Source: DASRTE01 sp035253685 (GTDB lineage: Bacteria > Actinomycetota > Actinomycetes > Jiangellales > Jiangellaceae). Taken from it: DNA of 10,861 bases. The notes below the pieces were generated by a model, which had not been told where the DNA came from, did no database searches, and saw only the letters and a program-made list of their open reading frames with translations. The position numbers were made by a program, and so were the translations under genes. How positions within the stretch are numbered: position 1 is the stretch's first letter; every line of letters begins with the position of its first letter. The DNA is taken from positions 1 through 10,861 of the forward strand of contig DATFBR010000005.1 of NCBI GenBank assembly GCA_035253685.1, read 5' to 3'. Below, in pieces: positions 4,793-10,861 of this stretch.

Positions 4793-6463
4793 TCAGCTGT
4801 CCGGTCGCGCGGTCCCGACCGGGGTGGCCGGTGACGTACCACTCGGGCCCGTGCCGGCGGGCAAGCGGCTGAGCAAGCCCGCCGTGATCGCGTCGACCTC
4901 GGCCTCGAGGTCGCCGCCTTCGGACCGCTGCAAGCCGGCGACCTCGACCACGGTAGCGGTCCCGACGTTCGGCGTGACCCGGACCCAGGCGCGGCGGCGG
5001 CGCACGTACAACGAAGCCAGCAGCCCGGCCAACGCCATCATGGCCCCGCCGAGGACGAACTCCTTGCCGGCGTTGCGACCGATCTGAAGGTTCACCCACG
5101 TGACGTAGCCATCGAACGTCACGCTGCCGAACCCGTCCGGAAGCTGCACCGTCTCGCCCACGGCGAGGGCGGCCCGGAACGCCTCTCCGTCGTCGGCCCG
5201 GAACTGCTCCATGTCTGACGTGTCCAGCCGGTACACCGACTGCGGCTGCCCGTCGTCGAGGCCCAGGTCGCCGTGGAAGGCGGTGATGAACAGCGCCGGG
5301 TTTCGCGGCTCCGGGAAGATCGACCGAGGTCCGCGGTCGTCGACCACAGCCGTGGGAAGGAACAGTCCCTGGATCCCGATGTCCTCGCCCATGCCGGCTT
5401 CAGGCCCGACCGGCACCTTGCGTACACCGGTCGAGGTGAACGAGTTGTCCTGGGGGAGGAACGGCACCGGCCCCTCGGCCAGCACTGCGCCGTCGGCATC
5501 CCGCACGGTGATCGCCGGTGCGTATCCCGGATTGAGGATGTGGACCAGCGTGCCATCGACTTCGAGCGGCTCGTTCACGCGGATCGTGCGGGTCCGCTCG
5601 GGCGCGCCCGGCTCCGGGGTGAACCGGACGGTGGCCTCGAACCGGTCCGGCGTTCCGAGTTGCGGGCCGGCCTCGACGAACTGCATCTCGAACTCGTCGA
5701 GCTCCAGGGAGAACGGTGGCAGGTCCCCGGCGTCGAACAGTGCTCCACTGGACAGTCCGTCGTACTGGATGACCGAGTTGGCGAATCCCGACCCCTCGGG
5801 CACGAGCACGGTCGCCCGGTAGCCGAAGAGGCTGCCGACCGCGACTGCGACGAGCACGACGACCACCGCCAGGTGGAAGACGAGGTTGCCGGTCTCCCGC
5901 AGCTGACCGGCCTCCCCCGCCACCGAGCCGCCGGGGTGGTCGGCCGGACGCTGCTCAGCTGCCCCGACCCGATCGAGTCGGTACCGGCGGCTCCGCAGCT
6001 CGGCACGGGCGGCGTCGAGCACGTCGTCGGCGCTGGCCGTCACCTCGAATCGTCGGTACACCGGCATCCGGGACAGGCGGCGCGGAGCCGGCGGTGGCGC
6101 GGCCCGCATCGCCCGCCAGTGCTGTATCGAGCGCGGCAGGATGCAGCCGACCAACGAGACCAGCAGCGCGATGTAGATGGCCGCGAACCACGGGGCGGAG
6201 TACACGTCGAACAGGCCGAGTCGGTCGTACCACTCCGACAGCGCCGGGTTGCGGACCCGGAAGTCGCCGACAGCCAGCGGGTTGATGTCGCTTTGTGGCA
6301 CCACGGAGCCCGGGATGGCGGCGACCGCGAGCATGAAGAGCAGGATCAGCGCCACCCGCATCGAGGTGAGCTGCCGCCATACCCAGGCGGTGGTCTCTCG
6401 AGGCGACAGCACCGGCGGGCGGTCCGGCTCCGGCGTCCGGGGAACGGCTTCGACGTCGCGCAT
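4793..6463 (-). CDS. resB: Cytochrome c biogenesis protein ResB
   Basis: The 556-residue product is the ResB half of the ResB-CcsB cytochrome c synthetase, which ligates haem to apocytochrome c outside the membrane. TM helices lie near 35-54 (preceded by LTSMRVALILL and followed by IPGSVVPQ), 92-110, 193-215 (with His197, a probable haem ligand, in NLVFHLAVV) and 469-487. The large segment between the third and fourth helices (about 216-465) is the external domain, and includes the conserved NPGYAP near 311-316. The length fits the family. The start is ATG 6463, two bases after the ccdA stop; GTG 6469, overlapping the ccdA TGA, is an alternative two codons earlier. A GAGGTGG inside the end of ccdA may serve as the ribosome binding site, implying translational coupling. 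The Gly/Thr/Pro-rich last 25 residues look disordered. Confidence 0.95.
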   Translation of the reverse strand: MRDVEAVPRTPEPDRPPVLSPRETTAWVWRQLTSMRVALILLFMLAVAAIPGSVVPQSDINPLAVGDFRVRNPALSEWYDRLGLFDVYSAPWFAAIYIALLVSLVGCILPRSIQHWRAMRAAPPPAPRRLSRMPVYRRFEVTASADDVLDAARAELRSRRYRLDRVGAAEQRPADHPGGSVAGEAGQLRETGNLVFHLAVVVVLVAVAVGSLFGYRATVLVPEGSGFANSVIQYDGLSSGALFDAGDLPPFSLELDEFEMQFVEAGPQLGTPDRFEATVRFTPEPGAPERTRTIRVNEPLEVDGTLVHILNPGYAPAITVRDADGAVLAEGPVPFLPQDNSFTSTGVRKVPVGPEAGMGEDIGIQGLFLPTAVVDDRGPRSIFPEPRNPALFITAFHGDLGLDDGQPQSVYRLDTSDMEQFRADDGEAFRAALAVGETVQLPDGFGSVTFDGYVTWVNLQIGRNAGKEFVLGGAMMALAGLLASLYVRRRRAWVRVTPNVGTATVVEVAGLQRSEGGDLEAEVDAITAGLLSRLPAGTGPSGTSPATPVGTARPDS

Positions 6464-6465
6464 GG

Positions 6466-7212
6466 TCACACCGCCACCTCGAAACCACTGATCCAGCTCT
6501 GCAGCGACGACACGATCTCCGTCCAGGCACCGGTGAGCAGGAGCAGCCCCAGCCCGATCAGCATGGCCCCGCCGATCCTCAGCACCCAGACCTGGTGCCG
6601 ACGCACCCACCCGAAGGCACCCAGGGCCCGCCGGTAGGCCAGCGCCGCCACGACGAATGGCAGCCCGAGGCCGAGGCAGTACGACAGAGAGAGCAGGGCG
6701 CCACGGGCAGCGCTGCCGTCGTCGAAGGCCAAGGCCTGCACGGCCGCGAGTGTCGGGCCGGTGCATGCGGTCCACCCGATGCCGAACAGCGCACCCACCA
6801 GCGGCGCGCCCGCAAGCCCCACCACCGGTGACACGTGCCAGCGCCACTCGCGTGCTGCTCCCGGCAGCCAGCCCGCATAGACCAGGCCCAGCGCGATGAG
6901 CACCGCACCCATGACCCGCGTGATCGGGTCGGCGTACTCGCGCAGGACGGAACCCAGCCCTCCGAACAGCGCGCCGTAGGAGACGAACACGACGGAGAAG
7001 CCGAGGACGAACAGCAACGCGCCGAGCACCACCCTGGCCCGTCGGCCGCCCGCCAGCTCCATACCGGACATCCCGGTCACGTAGGACAGGTAACCGGGCA
7101 CGAGCGGGAGCACGCACGGAGACAGGAACGACACGAGTCCGGCCAGTGCCGCGATCGGAACCGCGGCGAGCAGTGACCCGGAGAGCACGGTCTCCGGAAA
7201 CGTGTCACCCAT
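6466..7212 (-). CDS. ccdA: Thiol-disulfide electron carrier CcdA (DsbD TM-domain family)
   Basis: The 248-residue membrane protein has six predicted TM helices. Its two hallmark cysteines are Cys33 in FLSPCVLPLVPGYLSY and Cys150 in GWTACTGPTL. They form the redox pair that moves electrons from cytoplasmic thioredoxin across the membrane to an extracytoplasmic thioredoxin-like protein. ATG 7212 was chosen because it sits inside the end of the upstream thioredoxin gene (ATGGGTGA, 8-base overlap) and gives the family's usual short N-terminus before the first helix. The open frame runs on to 7275 but adds an unlikely Arg/Pro-rich leader. Lying between the lipoprotein thioredoxin and resB, it clearly serves apocytochrome reduction. 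Confidence 0.95.
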   Translation of the reverse strand: MGDTFPETVLSGSLLAAVPIAALAGLVSFLSPCVLPLVPGYLSYVTGMSGMELAGGRRARVVLGALLFVLGFSVVFVSYGALFGGLGSVLREYADPITRVMGAVLIALGLVYAGWLPGAAREWRWHVSPVVGLAGAPLVGALFGIGWTACTGPTLAAVQALAFDDGSAARGALLSLSYCLGLGLPFVVAALAYRRALGAFGWVRRHQVWVLRIGGAMLIGLGLLLLTGAWTEIVSSLQSWISGFEVAV

Positions 7213-7816
7213 CGCCGGCCGTGCCACCACCGTCTGCCGAGGCCTGCTCGGCAGCGATCGAGGACACGAGGTCACGCAGCGAGGCTTCGGTGATCTGACC
7301 GAGCACGCTCGCCGCCATCCGACCCTGGCGGTCCACGACCAACGTGCTGGGGATCGATGTCGGCGGCAGCGTGTCCCGGAAGGCGAGCAGGCGCGAGCCG
7401 TTCTCGTCGATCACGCTGGGGTAGGTGAGACCGAACTCCCGCTCGAAGGCCTGGGCGTCGACATCGTTGTCCCGGACGTTGACCCCGACGAACTGCACAC
7501 CCTGACCGTCGAACGACTCGTTGACCGCCTGCAGGTCGGGCGCCTCCTCCCGGCACGGTGGGCACCACGAGCCCCAGACGTTGAGGACGACGACGTCGCC
7601 TCGAGCCGCGGCGAGGTCGAAGTCGCCGCCACCGAGCAAGGGCCCGCCGAAGTCGGGAGCCGGATCTCGGGTGTCCGCCGGCACCAGCGTGACGGCCCCG
7701 CTCCCCTGGACATAACGGGTCTGGCCACCGTCGGTGCGCCCGACCTGGCCGTCCGAGCACCCTCCGACGACCATGACGGCGGCGGCCAGGGTGACGACGA
7801 CGTACCGGATACGCAC
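7205..7816 (-). CDS. TlpA/ResA-like lipoprotein thioredoxin
   Basis: The 203-residue product begins with a lipoprotein signal (MRIRYVVV... then the lipobox VVGGC, with Cys20 as the lipidated residue), so it is anchored outside the membrane. The thioredoxin fold follows from about residue 50: APDF, then VVVLNVWGSWCPPCREEAP with the redox pair Cys85 and Cys88, GVNVRD (111-116) and cis-proline Pro156 in TSIPSTLVVD. WCPPC is the TlpA/ResA/CcmG-type active site, used for reducing cytochrome c haem-binding cysteines. The partner is CcdA, encoded next with an 8-base overlap. The start is GTG 7816, four bases after the upstream stop, with GGAG nine bases before it. The Ala/Gly-rich tail after residue 190 looks disordered. 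Specific orthology to ResA rather than another TlpA-family protein is inferred from context. Confidence 0.93.
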   Translation of the reverse strand: MRIRYVVVTLAAAVMVVGGCSDGQVGRTDGGQTRYVQGSGAVTLVPADTRDPAPDFGGPLLGGGDFDLAAARGDVVVLNVWGSWCPPCREEAPDLQAVNESFDGQGVQFVGVNVRDNDVDAQAFEREFGLTYPSVIDENGSRLLAFRDTLPPTSIPSTLVVDRQGRMAASVLGQITEASLRDLVSSIAAEQASADGGGTAGDG

Positions 7817-7820
7817 CGGA

Positions 7821-8471
7821 TCACGCTCCCGCGGCGAAACGCTTGCCGGGTGACGGGAGCAGGTCCGCAGCCGGTTCGCTGTACGCCACCGAAACGACGT
7901 CCTCGTCCTCGTAGCCGAAGGTCGTCAAGCTGGCCAGCGAACACGTGCGCCTGCGCGGGTCGTGCCACAGCCGTCGGCCTTCGACCGCCGAGCGGGCGGC
8001 CCAGATCGGCAACTGGTGAGAGACCAGTAGGGCCTCGTGGCCGTCGGCGGCCTTACGGGCATCGGCCATCGCCGCCCGCATTCGCGCCACGATCTCGACA
8101 TAGGGCTCGCCCCACGACGGCCGGAACGGGTTGCGCAGGTGCCGCCACTGGCTGATGCGCCGCAGGGAACCCACGCCGCGGCCGAACGTGAGTCCTTCGA
8201 AGACGTTGCTCGCCTCGATCAACCTGTCGTCGGTCGCAACCTCGAGACCGAACCGCCGGGCCGTCGGTTCTGCCGTCTGCACGGCTCGCTCCAGCGGCGA
8301 CGACACGATCCGAACGACGTCGCGGTGCGCGATAGTCGCCGCGATCCGCTCCGCCATGGCGACTCCGCGATCGGACAGGTGGTAGCCGGGCAGGCGGCCG
8401 TACAGGACGCCGGCCGGGTTGTGCACTTCTCCGTGCCGCAGCAGGTGGATCCGCGTGACCGACGGTCTCAC
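7821..8471 (-). CDS. Histidine phosphatase (phosphoglycerate mutase-like) family protein
   Basis: The 216-residue product has the family's phosphohistidine motif LLRHGEVHNP (Arg12, His13, Gly14). It also has SSPLERAVQTAE (57-68) carrying the conserved Arg, Glu86, and LLVSHQLP with the second catalytic His152. It is a cytoplasmic phosphatase of unknown substrate. Phosphoglycerate mutase activity is unlikely to be its main role, since this branch is mostly phosphatases, but that is inference. GTG 8471 overlaps the hemL stop as GTGA, indicating translational coupling, and the thioredoxin gene starts four bases after its end. I recall this gene at this position, between hemL and the Ccs genes, in many actinobacteria; its contribution to haem or cytochrome c is not established. 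Confidence 0.9.
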   Translation of the reverse strand: MRPSVTRIHLLRHGEVHNPAGVLYGRLPGYHLSDRGVAMAERIAATIAHRDVVRIVSSPLERAVQTAEPTARRFGLEVATDDRLIEASNVFEGLTFGRGVGSLRRISQWRHLRNPFRPSWGEPYVEIVARMRAAMADARKAADGHEALLVSHQLPIWAARSAVEGRRLWHDPRRRTCSLASLTTFGYEDEDVVSVAYSEPAADLLPSPGKRFAAGA

Positions 8472-9805
8472 TCCCCCTCCGCACCCGCCCGGGCCGCGGC
8501 TCGGGCCGCCTCCGGCAGCGCCGACGAAAAGCGGTCAATGGCGACGTCGTCGTGTGCTGCCGAGACGAACCAGACCTCGTACGCCGAGGGTGGCAGGTGG
8601 ACCCCGGCGGCCAACATGGCCTGGAAGAACGCGGCGAACCGGTTGACGTCCGTACGCCGCGCGGCTGCGAAGTCCGCAACGCTGTCGCCGTGGCGCTCCG
8701 GATCGACGAAGAAGAGACTCAACAGGTTGCCGGCATGCTGCACGACGTGCGGGACGCCCTCGGCGGTCAGCGCCTTCGTCGTCAGGTCGCCGACCGTTTG
8801 CGCTGCGTCGTCGATCCGGCTGTACACGGCCTCGTCGGCCAACTGGAGGGTGGTCAGCCCAGCGGTCGCGGCGACCGGGTTCCCGGAAAGCGTGCCCGCT
8901 TGGTAGACCGGGCCCGCCGGAGCGAGCAGCTCCATCAGGGCCGATCCTCCTCCGAACGCCGCCGCAGGGAATCCGCCACCCATCACCTTGCCGAACGTCG
9001 TCAGGTCGGGTCGGACACCGTCGATCCCGAACCACCCGGACCGCCCGACCCGGAAGCCGGTCATGACCTCGTCCAGGATCAGCAGGGCTCCGTGGGCGCG
9101 CGTGGTCTCGCGCAAGAAGTCGTTGAAACCGGCGGCGGGCGGAACCGCACCCATGTTGCCGGCGGCTGCCTCGGCGATCACGCACGCGACGTCGGCGCCG
9201 TGGTCGGCGAAGGCGGCCTCGACGGCGGCCCGGTCGTTGTACGGCAGGACGATCGTGTCGTGGGCGCTCGCGTCGGTGACGCCGGGTGTGTCCGGACGTG
9301 CGAACGTGGCGACTCCACTGCCCGCACTGGCCAGCAACGCGTCGACGTGCCCGTGGTAGTGGCCGGCGAACTTGACCACCGTGGCCCGTCCCGTCGCCCC
9401 GCGGGCGAGGCGGATCGCGCTCATCGTCGCCTCGGTACCGCTGGAGACCAGCCGCACCTGCTCGACGGACGTACGCCCGACGATCTCCTCGGCGAGCTCC
9501 GTCTCCTGCGGTGTCGGCATGCCGAAGGACGTTCCGAGCGCGACCTGGCGGACGACGGCCTCGGTGACCTGCGGATGGGCGTGGCCTAGTAGCAGAGGGC
9601 CCCAGGAGCAGACGAGGTCGACGTACTCCCGGCCATCGACGTCATAGATGTACGGTCCCCGTCCCCGGGCGATGAACCGGGGTGTCCCGCCGACCGCTCT
9701 GAACGCCCGCACCGGCGAGTTGACGCCGCCGGGCGTCACCTCCATCGATCGCTCGAACAGCTCGGCGCTGCGAGGAGCGCAGTCGGGACGGGTCACGCGC
9801 GTCAT
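8468..9805 (-). CDS. hemL: Glutamate-1-semialdehyde 2,1-aminomutase
   Basis: The 445-residue PLP enzyme converts glutamate-1-semialdehyde to 5-aminolevulinate, the last step of the C5 route into tetrapyrroles. Clear HemL features are ELFERSMEVTPGGVNSPVRAF (15-35), SSGTEATMSAIRLAR (121-135), GHYHGH (148-153), LILDEVMTGFRVG (242-254, Asp245 contacting PLP), TTFGKVMGGGFP (269-280, Lys273 forming the Schiff base) and YQAGTLSGNP (301-310). Length fits the family. ATG 9805 has GGGAGA directly abutting it; GTG 9796, three codons in, would have better spacing from that site, so the exact start is open. It heads the six-gene minus-strand operon leading to ccsB, linking haem precursor supply with cytochrome c assembly. 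It diverges from the gene at 9876. Confidence 0.95.
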   Translation of the reverse strand: MTRVTRPDCAPRSAELFERSMEVTPGGVNSPVRAFRAVGGTPRFIARGRGPYIYDVDGREYVDLVCSWGPLLLGHAHPQVTEAVVRQVALGTSFGMPTPQETELAEEIVGRTSVEQVRLVSSGTEATMSAIRLARGATGRATVVKFAGHYHGHVDALLASAGSGVATFARPDTPGVTDASAHDTIVLPYNDRAAVEAAFADHGADVACVIAEAAAGNMGAVPPAAGFNDFLRETTRAHGALLILDEVMTGFRVGRSGWFGIDGVRPDLTTFGKVMGGGFPAAAFGGGSALMELLAPAGPVYQAGTLSGNPVAATAGLTTLQLADEAVYSRIDDAAQTVGDLTTKALTAEGVPHVVQHAGNLLSLFFVDPERHGDSVADFAAARRTDVNRFAAFFQAMLAAGVHLPPSAYEVWFVSAAHDDVAIDRFSSALPEAARAAARAGAEGE

Positions 9806-9852
9806 TCTCCCAGTCGTGCGCACAGCGCCGAGCGGCGGCCATGGAGCCACGA

Positions 9853-9871
9853 CCAGGATGCTCTATCCTGG
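9853..9871 (+). promoter_or_regulatory. Inverted-repeat operator overlapping the -10 box of the gene at 9876
   Basis: CCAGGAT (9853-9859) and ATCCTGG (9865-9871) form a perfect 7-bp inverted repeat around GCTCT. The right half contains TATCCT (9864-9869), a TANNNT -10 box that ends seven bases before GTG 9876. A protein bound here would block that promoter, and could also affect the divergent hemL operon 48 bases away. No -35 hexamer is recognisable. The regulator is unknown. If transcribed from elsewhere the element would also form a hairpin. Confidence 0.5.
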
Positions 9872-9875
9872 CGAG

Positions 9876-10244
9876 GTGCCCGAGGACACGGGGCCCATCC
9901 GCGACGATCTGGCCGCAGCCGTCGGCGCGCGCCGGGAGCTGGGCCCGGACTACGAGGACGCGGTGCTGGACGGCTTCGTTGCCCGGCTCGACCGGCAGAT
10001 GCAGGAGCGGGTCGATGCGACGGTGGCCGACCGGCTCTCCTCGGGTGAGCGTCGTGCGGCGGGCGGACCGGCTCAGCGTGATCCGGGGCTGACACTCGGC
10101 ATCGTTTCGGTGATCGCCGGCATCCCGGTGACGGCGATCACGACGGGCACGGAAGAGCTCGCGGCCCTGATCGTTGCATGGGGCGGCATCGCCGCGGTGA
10201 ACGTGGCTCACGCATGGGGTCGTCGTCGCCGTCACGCTGGTTGA
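9876..10244 (+). CDS. Hypothetical two-TM membrane protein with helical N-terminal domain
   Basis: The 122-residue product has a charged, helical N-terminal half. It includes LAAAVGARRELGPDYEDAVLDGFVARLDRQ within residues 12-41, interrupted by no obvious motif. Two TM segments follow (about 71-88 and 93-111) and then a basic tail. The ARRELGPxYExAVxxxF pattern is common in small actinobacterial membrane proteins of unknown function. GTG 9876 was chosen because a TATCCT box ends seven bases before it, giving a leaderless transcript; there is no better ribosome binding site. The open frame continues upstream antisense to hemL, which is rejected. It diverges from the hemL operon. A hairpin follows its stop. 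Confidence 0.75.
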   Translation: MPEDTGPIRDDLAAAVGARRELGPDYEDAVLDGFVARLDRQMQERVDATVADRLSSGERRAAGGPAQRDPGLTLGIVSVIAGIPVTAITTGTEELAALIVAWGGIAAVNVAHAWGRRRRHAG

Positions 10245-10248
10245 GAAA

Positions 10249-10267
10249 CCCGGACCTCTGCTCCGGG
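10249..10267. terminator. Hairpin terminator between convergent genes
   Basis: CCCGGA (10249-10254) and TCCGGG (10262-10267) form a perfect 6-bp stem with a 7-base loop, starting five bases after the stop of the plus-strand gene. On the minus strand the stem is followed by TTTCTC, so it better resembles an intrinsic terminator for transcripts coming from the right. It probably works in both directions. Confidence 0.55.
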
Positions 10268-10290
10268 ACCTGGCCCCACGACACACCGCG

Positions 10291-10470
10291 TTAGCGCAGG
10301 CAGAACCCGTTGCCCTCAGGGTGTTGCAGCACCACCGCGAAGTGATCGAGCCCTTCCGGCTCGAGCACGCGAAGGCGGGTGGCACCGGCCCGCACCGGGG
10401 CCGGCGTCCAGAAGCGGGTCAGGAGGTCGGGATCGGTGCCGTCGAATACGACTTGGCTCGTCGTCGCCAT
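10291..10470 (-). pseudogene. VOC/glyoxalase-like gene with internal deletion
   Basis: The 59-codon frame from ATG 10470 begins MATTSQVVFDGTDPDLLTRFW. This is the usual N-terminus of actinobacterial VOC (glyoxalase_6-type) proteins, commonly xxVVFDCADPxxLARFW. It jumps at about residue 22-28 straight to AGATRLRVLEPEGLDHFAVVLQHPEGNGFCLR, the usual C-terminal end with DPEGNEFC. Intact relatives are about 120-150 residues, so the middle 60-90 residues are missing while the frame is kept. The ligand-position Glu in DPEGNEFC is Gly here (PEGNGFC), and Cys11 of FDCADP is Gly, as expected in a gene that is no longer selected. It has no clear ribosome binding site. A shortened functional peptide is possible but unlikely. 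Confidence 0.65.
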
Positions 10471-10530
10471 GTGGGCCTGTCCGTCGCGATCTCTCGCCCG
10501 GAGCCGCCCGGTTATCCCGTGGCCCGACTT

Positions 10531-10582
10531 GTGGCGGGTTGTCAACGCCTCCGCACGCGTGGAGAGGTGTCGAACCCGCCAC
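10531..10582. repeat. 10-bp inverted repeat with inner stem
   Basis: GTGGCGGGTT (10531-10540) is the exact reverse complement of AACCCGCCAC (10573-10582). The 32 bases between contain a second pair, CTCC (10549-10552) and GGAG (10561-10564). The structure lies between the decayed VOC gene (minus) and the adenylate kinase gene (plus), upstream of the latter's promoter. It could be an operator pair, a transcript hairpin or the scar of a small mobile element. Confidence 0.55.
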
Positions 10583-10585
10583 ATG

Positions 10586-10609
10586 ATGCCCTGAGGTATG
10601 CCCTGAGGT
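10586..10609. repeat. Perfect tandem duplication of a 12-mer
   Basis: ATGCCCTGAGGT occurs twice, back to back (10586-10597 and 10598-10609). Each copy holds the near-palindrome CCTGAGG. It begins three bases after the inverted repeat above and lies about 74 bases before the adenylate kinase start. A slipped-strand duplication or a two-site regulator target both fit. Confidence 0.7.
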
Positions 10610-10669
10610 TCGAGCGTCACCGGCACCGATCCGATCGCTCGAGCCTGGTCGGCCGGGTCCCCGGTGTGC

Positions 10670-10675
10670 GACAGT
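10670..10675 (+). promoter_or_regulatory. Extended -10 box (TGC-GACAGT) for adk
   Basis: GACAGT keeps the key A and T of a -10 hexamer and is preceded by TGC, an extended -10 element. It ends eight bases before GTG 10683, again placing the transcript start at the start codon. No -35 is obvious. A GAGG abuts the GTG without spacing, so it is not useful as a ribosome binding site. Confidence 0.35.
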
Positions 10676-10682
10676 GCCGAGG

Positions 10683-10861
10683 GTGCGGAAGTACGTCTTC
10701 ATGGGAGCGCAGGGCAGCGGCAAGGGCACGCAGGCGGCGCTGCTCGCCCGCGACCTCGACCTGACCCAGATCAGCGTCGGCGACATCTTTCGCTGGCACG
10801 TCCAGAACCACACCAAGCTCGGCGCCCAGGTCCGGCGGGTCATGGCCGCGGGCGAGCTGGT
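10683..10861 (+). CDS. adk: Adenylate kinase family protein, N-terminal part (runs off window)
   Basis: The 59 visible residues start at GTG 10683: MRKYVFMGAQGSGKGTQ. GAQGSGKGTQ is the P-loop, where classical bacterial Adk has GAPGAGKGTQ. QISVGDIFRWHV corresponds to the QISTGDMLR AMP-binding segment. VMAAGELV matches the D/A-x-G-x-L-V segment before the LID. These place it among nucleoside monophosphate kinases, moving phosphate between ATP and AMP in the cytoplasm. The Gln for Pro in the P-loop and the VGDIFRWxxQNHTKLG stretch suggest a divergent second paralogue, not the housekeeping adk of the secY-map ribosomal cluster; this is inference, since the rest of the gene and its downstream neighbours are not visible. 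ATG 10701 is too far inside the first strand to be the start. Confidence 0.85.
   Translation, partial: MRKYVFMGAQGSGKGTQAALLARDLDLTQISVGDIFRWHVQNHTKLGAQVRRVMAAGEL

Noticed and set aside
4776..5099. N-terminal extension of ccsB upstream of 4775
   Set aside because: It overlaps the 3' end of resB and is Arg-rich. A well-spaced GGAG precedes ATG 4775.
5273..6637. 454-codon plus-strand frame
   Set aside because: Antisense to resB and the end of ccdA, with low-complexity Arg/Glu/Val-rich sequence. The minus strand encodes well-defined proteins.
6464..7117. N-terminal extension of resB upstream of 6463
   Set aside because: The 218 extra residues overlap ccdA in another frame and are Arg/Gly/Ala-rich without motifs. 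ResB begins naturally near ATG 6463.
10471..10626. N-terminal extension of the VOC remnant
   Set aside because: The extra residues match no VOC N-terminus and cover the inverted repeat and tandem 12-mer. ATG 10470 starts exactly where the family begins.
1..10861. CRISPR arrays, tRNA or rRNA genes, insertion sequences
   Set aside because: No regularly spaced repeats, no tRNA-like TTCGA/acceptor-stem arrangement and no transposase or terminal-repeat pair around a gene were seen.

Overview
The window is high-GC DNA (by eye around 70%) from an actinobacterium. The evidence is strong G/C bias at third codon positions, GTG and TTG starts, several apparently leaderless genes, and typical actinobacterial families: DUF4229, an A/G-rich-linker CcsB, a PLDc_N-type small membrane protein, and a lipoprotein thioredoxin placed before CcdA. 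I cannot assign a genus from the sequence alone.

Right-hand core (about 3.3-10.2 kb). Six minus-strand genes are packed into one probable operon, in transcription order: hemL (9805 to 8468), a histidine phosphatase / phosphoglycerate mutase family gene (8471 to 7821), a TlpA/ResA-like lipoprotein thioredoxin (7816 to 7205), ccdA (7212 to 6466), resB (6463 to 4793) and ccsB (4775 to 3765). Junctions are overlaps or gaps of -4, +4, -8, +2 and +17 bases. Together they form a System II (Ccs) cytochrome c maturation set. HemL makes 5-aminolevulinate for haem, CcdA passes electrons across the membrane, the TlpA-like lipoprotein reduces the apocytochrome CXXCH cysteines, and ResB-CcsB carries and ligates haem. 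A small PLDc_N membrane protein converges on ccsB. A two-TM membrane protein gene diverges from hemL, and its -10 box lies inside a perfect inverted repeat.

Left part (1-3.3 kb) is looser. A DUF4229 two-TM protein gene is at the left edge. About 640 bases follow without an intact gene; they hold a nested set of palindromes and a broken excisionase-type helix-turn-helix gene. Then come a small Cys/His-rich protein of unknown function with atypical codon use, a secreted monocupin, and a fold-type-II PLP threonine/serine dehydratase. From memory, DUF4229 and the PLDc_N gene often lie close to ccsB/menA in actinobacteria, so 0.3-3.3 kb looks like an accessory pocket in an otherwise conserved neighbourhood (inference).

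Right edge (10.25-10.86 kb). After a hairpin terminator there is a VOC/glyoxalase-like gene reduced to its N- and C-terminal ends. Next come a 10-bp inverted repeat and a perfect 12-bp tandem duplication, then the start of an adenylate kinase family gene that runs off the window.

I did not find an obvious new defence, secretion or biosynthetic system. The most interesting signals are the operator-like palindromes (343-387, 9853-9871, 10531-10609), the two decayed genes, and a repeated 'box then start codon' leaderless pattern on the plus strand.
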